Source: Flavimobilis massiliensis
Lineage (GTDB): Bacteria; Actinomycetota; Actinomycetes; Actinomycetales; Cellulomonadaceae
Reading direction: 5' to 3'
Assembly: GCF_900240335.1 (NCBI RefSeq)
Contig: NZ_LT964979.1
Coordinates: forward strand, 558,001 to 622,000
DNA length: 64,000 nucleotides
Part shown: positions 17,387 to 25,917 of the stretch, in pieces
Layout: every line of letters starts with the position of its first letter
How positions within the stretch are numbered: the first letter of the stretch is position 1
The notes under the pieces: generated by a model
The model's input: only the letters and a program-made list of their open reading frames with translations
What the model was told of the DNA's origin: nothing
Databases searched by the model: none
Translations under genes and position numbers: made by a program

Positions 17387-18583
17387 GTGCCCGCGACGTC
17401 CGGGGTGCAGACGCGGCTCGCCCGGGCGGGGCTGCGCCCGCCCGACCACGAGCTGTCCCTCGGAGCAGTCCTGCTCGCTGCCGCGGACGCCGCGGGCGCA
17501 GTCGTCGCCGCGCGGACGTCGCTCGACGGCGCACAGCGGACCGGCGCCGCGGCCCGCGCTCTTCTGCGGCTGCCACGCGCCGAGCGGGTCGTCGTCGTCC
17601 TCGTCGACGGGCTCGGCCTCGCTCAGCTGCGCGAGCGGCGCGGTCATGCACCAACCCTCCGCCCCTTCCTCGACGGTGCGCGCGCCCTCTGCTCGGCGTT
17701 CCCGTCGACGACGGCGTCGTCGCTCGGGCTTCTCGGGACCGGGTGCGCCCCGGGGCTCACCGGCATGGTCGGCTATACCGCACGCAGCGCGGACGGGCGG
17801 CTCGGCAACCTCGTGTCGTGGACGGGGCTCGGCGACCCGTCGGACGTCCAGCGCGAGCCGACGGTGCTCGAGCAAGCATCCGCGGGCGGACTTCCCGTCA
17901 CCTCCGTCGGCCTGAGGCGGTTCGACGGCTCGGGGCTCACCCGTGCCGTGCTGCGTGGCGCGCGGCACGTCGGCGTCGACGACCTCGGGGCGCGCGCGGA
18001 CGCGGCAGCGCGCGCGCTGCGCGCACCCGGACTCGTCTACCTCTACTTCGGCGAGGTCGACAAGGTCGGGCACCATGCGGGCTGGACGTCGGACGCGTGG
18101 GGCGACGCTGTCACGGACGTCGATCGCGCGATCGGACGTCTCCTGCGGGTCGTGCCGCGCGGGACCCTCGTCCTCGTCACGGCCGACCACGGGATGGTCG
18201 ACGTCGACCTCGCGCACCGGCACGACGTCACGTCCGCGCCGCACCTCATCGAGGACGTGACGATGATCGCGGGCGAGCCCCGGATGTCGCACGTCCACGT
18301 CCGTGACGGCGCCGAGCCCGGCGCGGTCGCAGAACGCTGGCAGGACGCCCTCGGAGACGACGCGGTCGTCCTCACGCGCGACGACGCGGTCGGAGCGGGG
18401 CTTCTCGGCCCGCTCGCCGCGCACGTCGCACCGACGGTCGGCGACGTGCTCGTCCTCACGTCTGGGCAGGCGACGGTCGTCGACCCGCGCACGCAGAGCG
18501 CGGCATCGATCGGGCTGAGAGGCGTCCACGGGTCGCTCACGCACGCCGAGACCGACGTCCCGTTCGTCGCGCTCACGACGTAG
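17387..18583 (+). CDS. alkaline phosphatase superfamily phosphodiesterase / nucleotide pyrophosphatase-like
   Basis: A 398-residue protein of the alkaline phosphatase superfamily. Metal and nucleophile motifs are in order: VVVLVDGLG (Asp, residue ~68), FPSTTASSLGLLGTG (Thr nucleophile, ~106), YFGEVDKVGHHAG (Asp and His, ~225) and VTADHGMVDV (Asp-His, ~267). These match the nucleotide pyrophosphatase/phosphodiesterase branch. No signal peptide is evident, so action in the cytoplasm is likely. GTG 17387 lies 2 nt after the DUF5998 stop. The substrate is unknown. It converges on sepH with a 22-bp gap. Confidence 0.8.
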   Translation: MPATSGVQTRLARAGLRPPDHELSLGAVLLAAADAAGAVVAARTSLDGAQRTGAAARALLRLPRAERVVVVLVDGLGLAQLRERRGHAPTLRPFLDGARALCSAFPSTTASSLGLLGTGCAPGLTGMVGYTARSADGRLGNLVSWTGLGDPSDVQREPTVLEQASAGGLPVTSVGLRRFDGSGLTRAVLRGARHVGVDDLGARADAAARALRAPGLVYLYFGEVDKVGHHAGWTSDAWGDAVTDVDRAIGRLLRVVPRGTLVLVTADHGMVDVDLAHRHDVTSAPHLIEDVTMIAGEPRMSHVHVRDGAEPGAVAERWQDALGDDAVVLTRDDAVGAGLLGPLAAHVAPTVGDVLVLTSGQATVVDPRTQSAASIGLRGVHGSLTHAETDVPFVALTT

Positions 18584-18605
18584 ACCGCGGTGCGGACGCG
18601 CGCGG

Positions 18606-19760
18606 CTACTCGTCCGTGCGCGCCCCGAAGACGATCTCGTCCCAGCTCGGCACCTTGGGCCGGCCCTTGCCACCGCGGGTGCGCGACCGTTCGAGCGGCG
18701 GCGGGGTCGCGTCGTCGACCGGGATATCGAGCGTCCCGTCGTCCTCCGCCGTGCCGTCGTGCGACGACGGGGTGACGACCGCGAGGCCCGGTGGGTCGTC
18801 GCCCGCGTCCGTGCCGGTGGCCGAGCCGGCGGTCGGGGCGGATCCACCGGTCGAGGGCGTCGGGCGCCCGCGGTCCGCGAGCGAGTAGAGACGCGCCCCG
18901 CCGCTCGACGCCTGGTCGTCTAACGGCTCGTCGGGCGTCGTCGGGACCTCGGGGCCTGCGGCGTCTTCGTCCGAGGGCTCGTCGAGCTCCTCCTCGACGT
19001 CGAGGTCGATCTCCTGGCGGACACCGCGTCGTGCCGAGAGGTCGTCGAGGAGCGCCGCCGTCGGGTCGTGCGGCGGCTCGGGCGCGGCCGGGCCGGGCAC
19101 GAGAGGACCGCGCGGGTCGGACTCCTGGTCGTAAGGGACCGCGTCGAAGACACGTGAACGTACCGGCTCGAGGTGGCGGCGCACGGGCTCGTCGACGATG
19201 CGGGTCTCCGAGAACCACCGGCCCTCGTCGTCGACCGCGGTGAGCGTCCGAGAATGCTGGTCGAACGTCCACGTGGCGCGACGCGACTCCGTGCCGACCT
19301 CGTAGGACACCGTGACGTGCCAGGGCTCGCCGACGGGCCGCCACGCGTCCCACACGAGCTCGGTCGTGTCGACGTGGCGTGCCGCGAGGCGATCGGTGAC
19401 GAGGTCGCCGAGGACCGGGGAGTCCCCGTCCCGGCCGACACGCGTGCCGCGGGCCTGCGTCGCCACGAACTCGCGCTCGGCGAGCACCGGGCCCTCGTAA
19501 CGGCGGACCTGCGCGACGCTCACGCCTCCGAGTTCCGCGACCTCCTCGGCGGTGAGACCTGCCCGTACCTGTGCCTGGATCTCACGCGGCGGCATCGTGC
19601 CTGCGTCGGCGGCCCGCAGCTGCTCGAGGTGCGGGCGGTTGCGGCGTACGGCCGCGCGCAGCGGCTCGTCGATCCGCAGCGTGAAGCGTGTGCCGTCCGA
19701 CGCGGCGAGCACGAGGTGCTCGCCGTCGTCGGCAAGTCCGATGAGCTCGAGCTCTGCCAT
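18606..19760 (-). CDS. sepH: SepH (DUF3071) cell-division regulator
   Basis: A 384-residue protein with the SepH layout: a conserved N-terminal domain with the MAELELIGLADDG start and a helix-turn-helix-like segment (GLTAEEVAELGGVSVAQVRRYEGPVLAE, about residues 66-94, given in two parts here), a long acidic, proline-rich disordered middle, and a basic C-terminal tail (RTRGGKGRPKVPSWDEIVFG) highly typical of the family. In Streptomyces SepH binds FtsZ and promotes its assembly during septation. ATG 19760 has GAGGG 6 nt upstream, better than the frame limit at 19784. Expression is presumably housekeeping. Confidence 0.9.
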   Translation of the reverse strand: MAELELIGLADDGEHLVLAASDGTRFTLRIDEPLRAAVRRNRPHLEQLRAADAGTMPPREIQAQVRAGLTAEEVAELGGVSVAQVRRYEGPVLAEREFVATQARGTRVGRDGDSPVLGDLVTDRLAARHVDTTELVWDAWRPVGEPWHVTVSYEVGTESRRATWTFDQHSRTLTAVDDEGRWFSETRIVDEPVRRHLEPVRSRVFDAVPYDQESDPRGPLVPGPAAPEPPHDPTAALLDDLSARRGVRQEIDLDVEEELDEPSDEDAAGPEVPTTPDEPLDDQASSGGARLYSLADRGRPTPSTGGSAPTAGSATGTDAGDDPPGLAVVTPSSHDGTAEDDGTLDIPVDDATPPPLERSRTRGGKGRPKVPSWDEIVFGARTDE

Positions 19761-19876
19761 GAGGTCCCTCCGACGTTCTCTCACCCCTACCGTGCCATCT
19801 GTGTGCCCGTCGAGCGCGGAGGCGGGCCGGTGCGCCGCGCGCGAGCAGGGTGTTGGGTCCTGCGAGAATGAGAGGC

Positions 19877-20632
19877 GTGCACCTCGAGATCAATGGGAAC
19901 GCGCTGCTCGACGACGCCTACATGTGGCTCGAGCTCGCTGCGATCTTCTTCGCGGGCGTCTCGGGCGCCCTCGCCGCCGTCCGGAAGAACTTCGACATCT
20001 TCTCGGTCCTCCTCCTCGCGTGGGTGACGGGACTCGGTGGCGGTCTGCTGCGCGACGTCCTCATCGGCGCGGTGCCGCCCGTCGGCATCACGAGCTGGAA
20101 GTACGTGACGGCCGCGCTCCTCGCGGGCGCACTCGTGCACCTCTTCCACGTGCGGCTCGACCGGCTGCGCCGCGCGATCATCGTCTTCGACGCGGGCGCG
20201 CTCGCGATGTTCGTCGTCATCGGTGTCCACAAGGGCCTCGAGTACGGGGTCGGTCCGCTCGCCGCGGTTTTCGTCGGCATGCTCACCGGCATCGGCGGCG
20301 GTCTTGTGCGTGACCTGCTCGTCGACGAGGCCCCGATCGTCCTGCGCGACAGGGAGCTCTACGCGATCCCTGCGACGGCCGGAGCTGTGCTGGCCGCGTG
20401 GGTGGGGGAGATGGGGCACCTCAACTACGTGACCGGCGGCCTCATCTGCCTCGCGATCTTCGGTTTCCGGCTCGTCTCGTTGCGCCTCAGGTGGCAGGCG
20501 CCGGGACCCTGGCAGGGCTTCGGAGTGCCACGCCGCACGCCGCGTCGCCTGCGTCGCGGCGGTCCGTCGCGCGTGGGGCGCCGTTGTACGGCGCCGGGAA
20601 CGGACCTCCCCGGGACGGAGACGTCAGCATGA
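19877..20632 (+). CDS. TRIC-type cation channel family membrane protein (UPF0126)
   Basis: A 251-residue membrane protein with two copies of a three-helix unit. Each contains the family's glycine-rich motif (WVTGLGGGLLRDVLIG near residue 47 and LTGIGGGLVRDLLVDE near 137). These motifs define the bacterial UPF0126/TRIC family of trimeric cation channels. A 45-residue arginine- and proline-rich tail extends past the last helix and looks disordered. GTG 19877 was chosen because GAGAAT lies 7 nt upstream (leaderless pattern), though ATG 19868 is also possible. The stop overlaps the next gene's ATG (ATGA). Confidence 0.8.
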   Translation: MHLEINGNALLDDAYMWLELAAIFFAGVSGALAAVRKNFDIFSVLLLAWVTGLGGGLLRDVLIGAVPPVGITSWKYVTAALLAGALVHLFHVRLDRLRRAIIVFDAGALAMFVVIGVHKGLEYGVGPLAAVFVGMLTGIGGGLVRDLLVDEAPIVLRDRELYAIPATAGAVLAAWVGEMGHLNYVTGGLICLAIFGFRLVSLRLRWQAPGPWQGFGVPRRTPRRLRRGGPSRVGRRCTAPGTDLPGTETSA

Positions 20633-21492
20633 GCGCGATGCCCCCGGACGCGACGATCACGGGCCTGCGAACGCTCTGCGAGCATCTTGCGAGCTCGACG
20701 GCGGAGCTCGTCCGTGCGCAGACCCCCACGACTGTTGAGGTCGCCGCGACGAAGTCGAACGACCTCGACGTCGTCACGCGCGCCGACCGTGCGGCGGAGG
20801 AGTACCTGCGTTCCGAGATCGCGCGGTGGCGTCCCCAGGATGCGATCCTCGGCGAGGAGGGCGGGGCCTCGGACGGGTCGAGCGGCCTCACGTGGGTCGT
20901 CGACCCGATCGACGGCACGGTCAACTACCTCTACGGGCTCGGCTCGTGCTCTGTGTCCGTCGCGGTCGTCCTCGGCGCGGCCGACCCTGCGCGGTGGCAG
21001 CTGCTCGCGGCGGCGGTGTGCGAGATCCCTACGGGGACGACGTGGTCGGCGGCTCGCGGGCGGGGTGCGACGCGTGACGGGACCCCGGTGCGGGTGCGTG
21101 AGGCGACGGACCTGCGGCACGCGCTCGTCGCGACGGGGTTCCACTACGACGACGCCCTGCGTGCAGGGCAGGGACGCAGCGTCGGCGAGCTGCTCGCGCA
21201 CGTGCGGGACGTCCGCCGCTTCGGCTCGGCCGCGCTCGACCTGTGCCGGGTGGCCGACGGGCGCGTCGACGCGTACTACGAGGAAGGCCTGTCGCCGTGG
21301 GACCATGCGGCGGGGACGCTCCTCGTCGAGGAGGCGGGCGGGGGCGTGCACGGCGCTGGCGGCGGGGCGCCCGGCCGCGGGCTCGTCGTCGCTGGTCCGG
21401 CGGGGACGCTGGACGTTCTGGAGCCGCTGCTCGCCCGGCTCGGTGCGGGACGCCGCCCGGGGATCACCCCGGGGTTTCCGCCGGCGGTGTGA
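20629..21492 (+). CDS. inositol monophosphatase family protein
   Basis: A 287-residue member of the metal-dependent inositol monophosphatase/FBPase family. Metal site 1 residues come from LGEEGG (~80) and VVDPIDGTVNYLYG (~97), and the C-terminal WDHAAGTLLVEEAGG (~223) carries the last Asp. It dephosphorylates small sugar phosphates such as inositol-1-phosphate, and related actinobacterial enzymes include histidinol-phosphatase, so the substrate is uncertain. ATG 20629 overlaps the TRIC gene stop by 4 nt and has GGAG 8 nt upstream, so the two are coupled. The 296 bp after it up to DUF4193 hold only a GC-rich leader, with a possible small hairpin (GGGACCG/CGGTCCC) near 21743-21764 and no gene. 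Confidence 0.85.
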   Translation: MSAMPPDATITGLRTLCEHLASSTAELVRAQTPTTVEVAATKSNDLDVVTRADRAAEEYLRSEIARWRPQDAILGEEGGASDGSSGLTWVVDPIDGTVNYLYGLGSCSVSVAVVLGAADPARWQLLAAAVCEIPTGTTWSAARGRGATRDGTPVRVREATDLRHALVATGFHYDDALRAGQGRSVGELLAHVRDVRRFGSAALDLCRVADGRVDAYYEEGLSPWDHAAGTLLVEEAGGGVHGAGGGAPGRGLVVAGPAGTLDVLEPLLARLGAGRRPGITPGFPPAV

Positions 21493-21788
21493 CCGACCGC
21501 ACGGCGGTCCGTGAGCGGCCCGGGAACAAGGCGCGCACCCCGAGCGTTGGGCGGGCGACGGGCCCCTGGGAGAGGGGCGTTGCGTGCGCCACGCATCCCG
21601 TCACCGGCCCTCTGGGTCGGCGTACACGTGCATCGGCGCGCGAGATGGTGCACAATCCCCTTCGCCGCTGCTCGCGCTGCGGCGGGGGAATCGGTACGGC
21701 GCCCTGGATGGGCCGCCGGACCGTGCAGCACCAAGGCGGGACCGCCGAACCCGGTCCCGGACGAACGACGACTGGAGCACAGCGACAG

Positions 21789-22088
21789 ATGGCAACCGAC
21801 TACGACGCACCGCGCAAGACCGAGGAAGATCTCTCCGAGGACTCGCTCGAGGAGCTCAAGGCGCGGCGGTCCGACAAGTCCTCGGGCGTCGTCGACGAGG
21901 ACGAGACCGAGGCGGCCGAGGGCTTCGAGCTCCCCGGCGCCGACCTCTCGGGCGAGGAGCTCTCGGTGCGTGTCCTGCCCCGGCAGGCCGACGAGTTCAC
22001 GTGCTCGAGCTGTTTCCTCGTGCACCACCGCAGCCAGCTCGCCTACGAGAAGAACGGCCAGCAGGTCTGCACCGAGTGCGCCGCCTGA
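21789..22088 (+). CDS. DUF4193 zinc-ribbon-like protein
   Basis: A 99-residue acidic protein of the actinobacterial DUF4193 family. Two CxxC pairs close to the C terminus (CSSC and CTEC, with HHRSQLA between) suggest a zinc ribbon. The N-terminal half is rich in Glu and Asp. In Streptomyces and mycobacteria the family lies beside dut, as here, and its function is not known to me. ATG 21789 follows GGAGCACAGCGACAG. The gene ends just before a large hairpin. Confidence 0.85.
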   Translation: MATDYDAPRKTEEDLSEDSLEELKARRSDKSSGVVDEDETEAAEGFELPGADLSGEELSVRVLPRQADEFTCSSCFLVHHRSQLAYEKNGQQVCTECAA

Positions 22089-22100
22089 CAGACGCGTCCG

Positions 22101-22144
22101 CACGACGAGAGCCGCGGCCCCACGGGGTCGCGGCTCTCGTCGTG
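22101..22144. terminator. bidirectional terminator hairpin
   Basis: A 21-nt arm at 22101-22121 pairs with 22124-22144 with one G-U wobble. It lies between the convergent DUF4193 and DUF3093 genes, 12 and 10 nt from their stops, and can serve both strands. Confidence 0.85.
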
Positions 22145-22154
22145 TACTGCGGGG

Positions 22155-22628
22155 TCAGGCGCCCCGTGCCGCCTCGATAGCGGCGCGGACCGCGGCGGGC
22201 CGGCGGGTTGAGACGAGCCACGACGGTGTCGGATCTGCCGGGTCGAGCACGCGTGCGGTGACGGCGCCCTTCGTCCAGGTGCGCAGGCAGGCGAATGAGC
22301 GGGGGTCGTAGCCAGGGCCGAGCGCTCTGCGCACGCCGTCGGCGTCGAGCACCTCGACCTCGCCGAGGAGGTCGATGGGGATGTGGGCGCGTCCTGCGTG
22401 GAGCTCACGGCCGCGGACCTCGACGACAGGTGAGGTCACGGCGACGAGCACGAGCCCGACGACGAGCACCGCGACGGTTGTGACGATCGCGGCGACGGTG
22501 TTCGAGACGAGGACGACGAGGCCGCTCATGATGGCGAAGAGGATGACGGCGCCGACTCCGGCGGGCCCCGGCACGAGCCGTTCGCGATAGGTCGTGGGGC
22601 CGGGGGCGGGTGCGGGCGCGCTGCTCAT
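22155..22628 (-). CDS. DUF3093 membrane protein
   Basis: A 157-residue protein of the DUF3093 family, found next to dut and DUF4193 in actinobacteria. Two adjacent hydrophobic segments (residues ~27-65) form a membrane hairpin, followed by a ~90-residue soluble domain that ends in the typical TPSWLVSTRRPAAVRAAIE. Function unknown. ATG 22628 is preferred over the frame limit at 22640. CATGCT lies 7 nt upstream, close to the leaderless pattern. It is divergent from dut. Confidence 0.8.
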   Translation of the reverse strand: MSSAPAPAPGPTTYRERLVPGPAGVGAVILFAIMSGLVVLVSNTVAAIVTTVAVLVVGLVLVAVTSPVVEVRGRELHAGRAHIPIDLLGEVEVLDADGVRRALGPGYDPRSFACLRTWTKGAVTARVLDPADPTPSWLVSTRRPAAVRAAIEAARGA

Positions 22629-22690
22629 GGGTCCCAGCATGCCAGCCCGCGGTGCACGTCCGGGGCTGCGTCCGGGCTACGATGCCGGGC

Positions 22691-23220
22691 GTGACGCACG
22701 CAACGTCCCCTGGTGGGGGAGACCTCGAGATCCTTCTCGTCATGCTCGACCCGGAGCTGCCCGAGCCCGCGTACGCCCATCCCGGTGATGCCGGGGCGGA
22801 CCTCGTGGCGCGGGTCGACGTCGAGCTCGCGCCGGGTGCGCGGGCCACGGTGCCGACGGGCGTGTCGATCGCGCTGCCGGACGGCTACGCGGCGTTCGTG
22901 CACCCGCGGTCGGGGCTCGCAGCGCGGCACGGCGTGACGATCGTCAACGCTCCGGGGACGGTCGACGCCGGGTACCGCGGGGAGATCTCGGTGACGCTCC
23001 TCAACACGGACCCGGTGGCGCCGGTGTCGTTGCGGCGGGGCGACAGGATCGCGCAGCTCGTGATCCAGCGGGGGGGGGGGGGGCGGTTCGTCCGGGGGGG
23101 GGGGGTGGCGGGGTGGCGCCCGGGCGGGGGGGGGGTGTGCGTCGGGGGGGGGGGGGGCGGGGGCCGGGCCNCCGTGGCGAGGGTGGTTCCGGCTCGTCGG
23201 GGGGGTGGGCCGGGGCCTGA
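22691..23220 (+). CDS. dut: dUTPase (dut), reading frame broken by sequence errors
   Basis: Deoxyuridine 5'-triphosphate nucleotidohydrolase, which hydrolyses dUTP to dUMP. Motifs I-IV are intact: PGDAGADL (~residue 31), PRSGLAARHG (~76), NAPGTVDAGYRGEI (~92) and RGDRIAQLVIQR (~117). After that, four runs of 10-14 G and an N disrupt the frame. Motif V appears as RGEGGSGSSGG from 23173, shifted by 2 nt relative to the upstream frame, and its stop is TGA 23218-23220. The true gene is therefore about 176 codons, a normal length. Start GTG 22691 stands 7 nt after TACGAT (22678-22683), a leaderless layout. Without correction the frame falsely fuses to DUF3710. Confidence 0.85.
23070..23171. other. 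poly-G sequencing/assembly artefact with ambiguous base
   Basis: G-runs at 23070-23083 (14), 23094-23105 (12), 23126-23135 (10) and 23144-23157 (14), then an N at 23171. No other part of the window looks like this. The runs replace the conserved 3' part of dut and shift its frame, as expected from no-signal bases called as G. Confidence 0.9.
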
Positions 23221-23308
23221 CCCTGGCGGGATGGGGACATGCCCCTCTCGAACGCATAGGCTTGGGCGGCGCGCCTGCGTGGCGCTGGAACGGACGGAGT
23301 TGGGACGA

Positions 23309-24031
23309 GTGGGTCTTTTCGGTCGACGTGGTACGAGTGTGAAGAGCGAGGTGGCGCCCGTCGAGGAGACGGTCGCCGAGGTGCCCGTCGAGGCACCCTC
23401 GGAGCGTGAGCACGGTCCGTGGGACCGTGCCGACGTGACGGACGACGAGGGACGTATCGACCTCGGAGCGGTGTGGCTCCCGGGCGTCCCCGGCATGCAG
23501 ATGCGCATGGAGATCGACAAGGCCACGAACCAGACCGCGGGCGTGTCGATCCTCGTCGACGGCGTGAGCCTCCAGGTGCAGGCGTTCGCCGCCCCGCGTA
23601 CGGAGGGCATCTGGGACGAGATCCGCGAGGAGATCGCGGCCTCGCTCACCGAGCAGGGCGCCAAGGTCGACGACATCGTCGGCCCGTTCGGCCGCGAGTT
23701 GCTCGCACGCGCGTCGTTCCGGGAGGAGGACGGCTCACGGACGCTGCGCGTCATCCGATTCCTCGGTGTCGACGGACCCCGCTGGTTCCTGCGCGGCGTC
23801 ATCAACGGCCCCGCCGAGATCGCAACCGACGGAGCCACCAAGGTCGAGAACATCTTCCGGGAGATCGTCGTCGTCCGTGACGACGCCGCCCGCGCACCAC
23901 GGGAGCTCCTCGAACTGCACGAGCCGCGGATCGGCGACGGCGCGAACGGCGGCCTCGCCAAGGTCGACGACGGGAAGCCGTCGCCGCTCACCCCGCCCGA
24001 GCGCGGACCCGAGATCACCCAGATCGGCTGA
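23309..24031 (+). CDS. DUF3710 family protein
   Basis: A 240-residue soluble protein of the actinobacterial DUF3710 family, encoded directly after dut in most relatives. It starts MGLFGRRGTSV, has an acidic 40-residue lead-in, and then the conserved domain with RIDLGAVWLPGVPGMQMRMEI. Function unknown. GTG 23309 was chosen because the family begins with a GLFGR-type segment, and TAGGCT (23257-23262) offers a -10 about 45 nt upstream. The apparent N-terminal continuity with dUTPase is an artefact of the damaged region. The next gene starts 1 nt after its stop. Confidence 0.85.
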   Translation: MGLFGRRGTSVKSEVAPVEETVAEVPVEAPSEREHGPWDRADVTDDEGRIDLGAVWLPGVPGMQMRMEIDKATNQTAGVSILVDGVSLQVQAFAAPRTEGIWDEIREEIAASLTEQGAKVDDIVGPFGRELLARASFREEDGSRTLRVIRFLGVDGPRWFLRGVINGPAEIATDGATKVENIFREIVVVRDDAARAPRELLELHEPRIGDGANGGLAKVDDGKPSPLTPPERGPEITQIG

Positions 24032-24032
24032 C

Positions 24033-24404
24033 ATGTCGCTGCGCAGCGCGCTGAGGTCCCTCGTGGCAGGCCGCGACGAGGTCGAGGCCGACGAGGAACG
24101 TCTGCGCGCCGCGCGCGGCGGGACCGCCGCGGTCGCGGACGTCCCCGAACGCGCGACCGCCGTCGTCTCCGGTGTGTTGCGCTCGGTCATCCTGCGCCCC
24201 TCCGAGAAGGTCCAGGTCGTCGAGGCAGAGCTCTACGACGGGTCGGGCTCGGTCGAGCTGCGCTGGCTCGGCCGACGCCGGATCCCCGGCATCGAGCCCG
24301 GTCGTCGCGTCAGGGTCCGCGGGCTCGTCACCGTCATCGACGGCCGACGCGTCATCTACAACCCGCACTACGAGCTCGTCGCCCCCTCGGACGCGAAGCT
24401 CTGA
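24033..24404 (+). CDS. OB-fold nucleic-acid-binding domain protein
   Basis: A 123-residue protein. From residue ~40 it shows the beta-barrel pattern of an OB fold (VVSGVLRSVILRP, VVEAELYDGSGSVELRWLG, then RRVRVRGLVTVIDGRRVIYNP), close to the tRNA-binding/RecG-type OB group. It always follows DUF3710 in related genomes and its partner or nucleic acid is unknown. ATG 24033 starts 1 nt after the DUF3710 stop, so the two are co-transcribed. Confidence 0.8.
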   Translation: MSLRSALRSLVAGRDEVEADEERLRAARGGTAAVADVPERATAVVSGVLRSVILRPSEKVQVVEAELYDGSGSVELRWLGRRRIPGIEPGRRVRVRGLVTVIDGRRVIYNPHYELVAPSDAKL

Positions 24405-24461
24405 GCGCGCTCGCCGCACGTCGGCGCCGCCCGGCGCCCGCCGACCCCGGAAGGACCCTCC

Positions 24462-25268
24462 GTGACCACGTCACCCCCTGAGCCCGACGCTGCGCCCGAC
24501 GCCGCGCCGCCCGCTGCACCCGCGGGCACGCACGTCACCCCGGACGAGCCCGCGCGCGGCATGCGCCAGCTCACGGCGGAGGAGTTCTCCCTCACCGAGT
24601 CCGTCGGCGGCGTCCGCGGGGTCGTCGAGACGCTCCTGCCCGGTGTCGTCTTCGTCGTCGTCTACATCGCGACGCGCGAGCTCATGCCGACGATCCTCTC
24701 GGCGCTCGGGGTTTCCCTCCTCGCCGTCGTCGTGCGGCTCGTCCAGCGCACGCCCGTGACACAGGCGTTCTCGGGCGTGCTCGGCGTCGTCATCGGCGTC
24801 GTCTGGGCGTGGCGCTCGGGCGAGGTCGAGGATTTCTTCCTCTTCTCGCTGCTCACGAACGCCGCCTACCTGCTCGCCTGCGTCGTGAGCATCCTCGTGC
24901 GCTGGCCGGGTGTCGGCGTCGTCGTCGAGCTGCTCCGTTCCGGGCTCGCAGGAGCACGCGAGGCGGAGAAGCGCGCAGACGGCGACACGACGCCGGAGCC
25001 GTCGCTCGGTGACCTCTTCGCCGGCTGGTCCGCGTGGCGCCGGAACCCCGTCACGGTGCGCCGCTACGCCCTCGCGACGTGGTTCTGGGTCGCGCTCTTC
25101 GGAGTGCGGCTCGCCGTGAAGACCCCGCTGTACCTCGACGCGACGACCGAGTGGCTCGGCATCGCCCACCTCGTCATGGGCGTGCCGCTGTGGGCGCTGA
25201 CGCTCTGGGCGACGTGGGTCGTCGTCCATCCGGTCCTCAAGAACCCGCAGCGGCCTCCGCACCCGTGA
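24462..25268 (+). CDS. DUF3159 membrane protein
   Basis: A 268-residue membrane protein of the DUF3159 family. After a Pro/Ala-rich 30-residue lead come the motif LTAEEFSLTESVGGVRGVVE and about six hydrophobic segments (residues ~60-165 and 205-260), with paired GVGVV and WAW features. Function unknown, and its constant position before the TrkA-type genes suggests a link to ion or membrane homeostasis, by context only. GTG 24462 has GGAAGGA 8 nt upstream. Its 3' end overlaps the convergent ceoC by 32 bp. Confidence 0.85.
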   Translation: MTTSPPEPDAAPDAAPPAAPAGTHVTPDEPARGMRQLTAEEFSLTESVGGVRGVVETLLPGVVFVVVYIATRELMPTILSALGVSLLAVVVRLVQRTPVTQAFSGVLGVVIGVVWAWRSGEVEDFFLFSLLTNAAYLLACVVSILVRWPGVGVVVELLRSGLAGAREAEKRADGDTTPEPSLGDLFAGWSAWRRNPVTVRRYALATWFWVALFGVRLAVKTPLYLDATTEWLGIAHLVMGVPLWALTLWATWVVVHPVLKNPQRPPHP

Positions 25269-25917
25269 GGAGCGACTGGAGCGCCCCGAGGTCCGCACCC
25301 TGACCCGTGACGAGCAGCAGCTCGTCACCCGCCTCGAGCGTGTCGTCGTCCGAGGGCGCGAGCGGTGTCGTGTCACGGACGACGGCCGCGAGGACGCAGC
25401 CGGCCGGCCACGCGACGGCGCCCACACGGGCTCCCACGAGGTGGGAGTCGCGCGGCAGCGTGATCTCGTGGATGTCGGCGCCCGACTGGTGGAACGTGAA
25501 GATCCGCACGAGGTCGCCGACCGCGACGGCCTCCTCGACCATGGCCGTCATGATGCGCGGCGTCGACACAGCGACGTCGACCCCCCACGACTCGTCGAAC
25601 ATCCACTCGTTCTTCGGGTTGTTGACGCGCGCGACGGTGCGCGGCACGCCGAACTCCGTCTTCGCGAGCAGGGAGATGACGAGGTTCGCCTTGTCGTCGC
25701 CCGTCGCCGCGACGATGACGTCGCACTCGTCGACCTTCGCCTCCGAGAGCGTCGAGATCTCGCACGCGTCAGCGAGCAGCCAGTCGGCGTCCGCGACCTG
25801 CGCGATCCGCATGGCCGTGGGGGAGCGGTCGACGATCGTCACCTCGTGGTCGCGGCCGAGGAGCTCACGAGCGATTGAACGGCCGACGGATCCGGCTCCG
25901 GCGATGACGACGCGCAT
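25237..25917 (-). CDS. ceoC: TrkA-family potassium uptake regulator, CeoC-like
   Basis: A 226-residue RCK protein: Rossmann NAD-binding domain (MRVVIAGAGSVGRSIARELL, GxGxxG at the N terminus; acidic D30 ends strand 2) for residues 1-125 and a TrkA-C domain for ~135-220. Such cytoplasmic proteins gate K+ transporters in response to nucleotides. ATG 25917 shares one base with the stop of ceoB upstream, giving a coupled ceoB-ceoC pair as in mycobacteria. No TrkG/H membrane partner is visible, but a KimA-like permease is divergently encoded next door. Confidence 0.9.
   Translation of the reverse strand: MRVVIAGAGSVGRSIARELLGRDHEVTIVDRSPTAMRIAQVADADWLLADACEISTLSEAKVDECDVIVAATGDDKANLVISLLAKTEFGVPRTVARVNNPKNEWMFDESWGVDVAVSTPRIMTAMVEEAVAVGDLVRIFTFHQSGADIHEITLPRDSHLVGARVGAVAWPAGCVLAAVVRDTTPLAPSDDDTLEAGDELLLVTGQGADLGALQSLLTGAEAAAGS

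Noticed and set aside
22610..24031. A 473-residue dUTPase-DUF3710 fusion protein
   Set aside because: The joint passes through poly-G runs and an N. Motif V of dUTPase and its stop codon exist in another frame just downstream, so the fusion is a sequence error.
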